Positions 14,535-15,387 of a stretch of 15,387 nucleotides of DNA are shown one piece after another. Position numbers and translations under genes: made by a program. Position 1 is the first letter of the stretch. The number at the start of each line of letters is the position of its first letter. The stretch covers positions 1 to 15,387 of the forward strand of contig NZ_CAMIOH010000072.1 in assembly GCF_946221145.1 (NCBI RefSeq), written 5' to 3'. Source of the DNA: an uncultured Paracoccus sp. (GTDB lineage: Bacteria; Pseudomonadota; Alphaproteobacteria; Rhodobacterales; Rhodobacteraceae). The notes under the pieces are model-generated. The model made no database searches. It saw only the letters and a list, made by a program, of their open reading frames with translations, and was not told the origin of the DNA.

Positions 14535-15387
14535 ATGAGCAAGTCGCCCGCTTTCCAGGACGGCGCCAAGGAATTGCGCAAGGCGCGCGCGGCGGGGCTG
14601 CCGCTGTTCGCCGCAGTCGCGCTGTTTTCAGCGGTCGTGAACCTGCTGATGCTGACCGGACCTCTGTTCATGCTGCAGGTCTATGATCGGGTGCTGGCCT
14701 CGCGGTCGGTGGAAACGCTGACCGCGCTGTTCGTCCTGGTGGTGTTCCTGTTCGTGCTGATGGGCTTTGTGGACTTCATCCGCAGCCGGGTGATGCAGCG
14801 GATCGCCGCGCGGTTCCAGGACCGGATGGAGGGGCGGGTCTTCACCGCCGCCCTGCGCGAAGGCGCGATCTCGGGCGACGAATCGGCGGCGGCGGCCAGC
14901 GGGATGCGGGATCTGGATTCGGTCCAGCGGCTGATCGGCTCGCCGGTGCTGCTGGCGGCCTTCGACCTGCCCTGGGCGCCGCTGTTCCTGGCGGCGGTCT
15001 ATATCTTCCATCCGCTGCTGGGCGTGGTGGCGACCATTGGCGGCGCGATTCTGGTGATCTGCACCCTGGCCAACCGGACGCTGACCAAGACGCCCTTGCA
15101 GCAATCGAACATCGCCTCGGCCCAGGCGCAGCGCATGGCCGACCTGTATCGGGACGAGGGCGAGGTGATCGGCGCCCTGGGGATGCGCAGCGCCACCTAT
15201 GCCCGGTGGCGCAAGGCCCGGGCCGAGGCGCAGGAACAGGCGGTGCGCGGCGCCGACCTGTCGTCCGGATTCACGGTCTTTTCCAAAAGCTTCCGGCTGT
15301 TCCTGCAAAGCGCGATGCTGGCGGCCGGCGCCTGGCTGGTGCTGCAACAGGCGGTGACGCCCGGCGCGATGATCGCCAGTTCGATCA
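14535..15387 (+). CDS. PrtD-type type I secretion ABC transporter, N-terminal part (runs off the right edge)
   Basis: Type I secretion permease/ATPases of the PrtD/HlyB kind export proteins, often RTX toxins, proteases or S-layer proteins, straight to the outside together with a membrane fusion protein and TolC. The 284 residues present are the membrane domain. They carry the PrtD-family pattern LTGPLFMLQVYDRVLASRS (40-58), FDLPWAPLFLAAVYIFHPLLG (143-163), and GAMIASSI at the cut. Hydrophobic segments lie at about 23-47, 61-83 and 138-180, and there is no N-terminal C39 peptidase or C39-like domain. The Walker and signature motifs of the ATPase lie outside the window. The ATG at 14535 has purine-rich AAGGATGAACGGA just upstream. 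Its substrate is unknown; the next genes are likely the HlyD-type partner and a cargo protein. Confidence 0.93.
   Translation, partial: MSKSPAFQDGAKELRKARAAGLPLFAAVALFSAVVNLLMLTGPLFMLQVYDRVLASRSVETLTALFVLVVFLFVLMGFVDFIRSRVMQRIAARFQDRMEGRVFTAALREGAISGDESAAAASGMRDLDSVQRLIGSPVLLAAFDLPWAPLFLAAVYIFHPLLGVVATIGGAILVICTLANRTLTKTPLQQSNIASAQAQRMADLYRDEGEVIGALGMRSATYARWRKARAEAQEQAVRGADLSSGFTVFSKSFRLFLQSAMLAAGAWLVLQQAVTPGAMIASSI

Overview
The window is GC-rich, densely coded DNA (16 genes, two cut by the window ends) and reads as the chromosome of an alphaproteobacterium of the Rhodobacteraceae/Paracoccaceae, most likely Paracoccus. The reasons are: a phaA-phaB pair with no phaC beside it, and with product lengths (390 and 241 aa) close to what I recall for P. 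denitrificans; an argH-small lipoprotein-lysA cluster next to a TlpA-type thioredoxin; a class A penicillin-binding protein with a cysteine-flanked insert of a kind I recall from Rhodobacterales; and a uniform high-GC codon style throughout. I see no phage, insertion sequence, CRISPR array, tRNA or rRNA. Nothing looks recently acquired.

Layout. 1-2163 (minus): argH, a 51-aa LptM-like lipoprotein and the 5' part of lysA form a tight operon (4-bp overlap, then 0-bp spacing). 2185-3280: a secreted TlpA-family thioredoxin starts 21 bp from argH in the opposite direction and overlaps the 3' end of tag (3-methyladenine DNA glycosylase I) tail to tail. 3381-4199 (plus): a stand-alone EAL-domain protein. 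4302-6284 (plus): phaA and phaB, the first two steps of polyhydroxybutyrate synthesis, with a perfect 11-bp hairpin between them and a terminator after phaB. 6373-7558 (minus): DUF2007 protein, COG4123 methyltransferase and DUF465/YdcH-like small protein. 7634-8635 (plus): long-chain polyprenyl diphosphate synthase (quinone tail). 8865-10271 (plus): ammonium channel, preceded by a terminator and a palindromic leader. 10434-12686 (plus): bifunctional class A PBP. 12687-13046: a non-coding stretch with several hairpins. 13047-14415 (minus): mlaA and mlaC, the outer-membrane lipoprotein and periplasmic carrier of the Mla lipid transport system. 14535-end (plus): 5' part of a PrtD-type type I secretion ABC transporter.

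How they work together: this is mostly core metabolism and envelope upkeep rather than one dedicated system. Several genes bear on the envelope: LptM-like lipoprotein (LptD maturation), PBP, MlaA/MlaC, type I exporter, and lysA, which removes meso-diaminopimelate as it makes lysine. phaAB, amt and argH/lysA touch carbon storage and nitrogen use. I found no convincing undescribed multi-gene system. The points most worth a second look are small: the LptM-like microprotein, the phaA-phaB intercistronic hairpin, the palindrome over a perfect -10 box ahead of amt, the PBP insert, the Tat-like signal on MlaC, and the palindrome-rich gap at 12687-13046.
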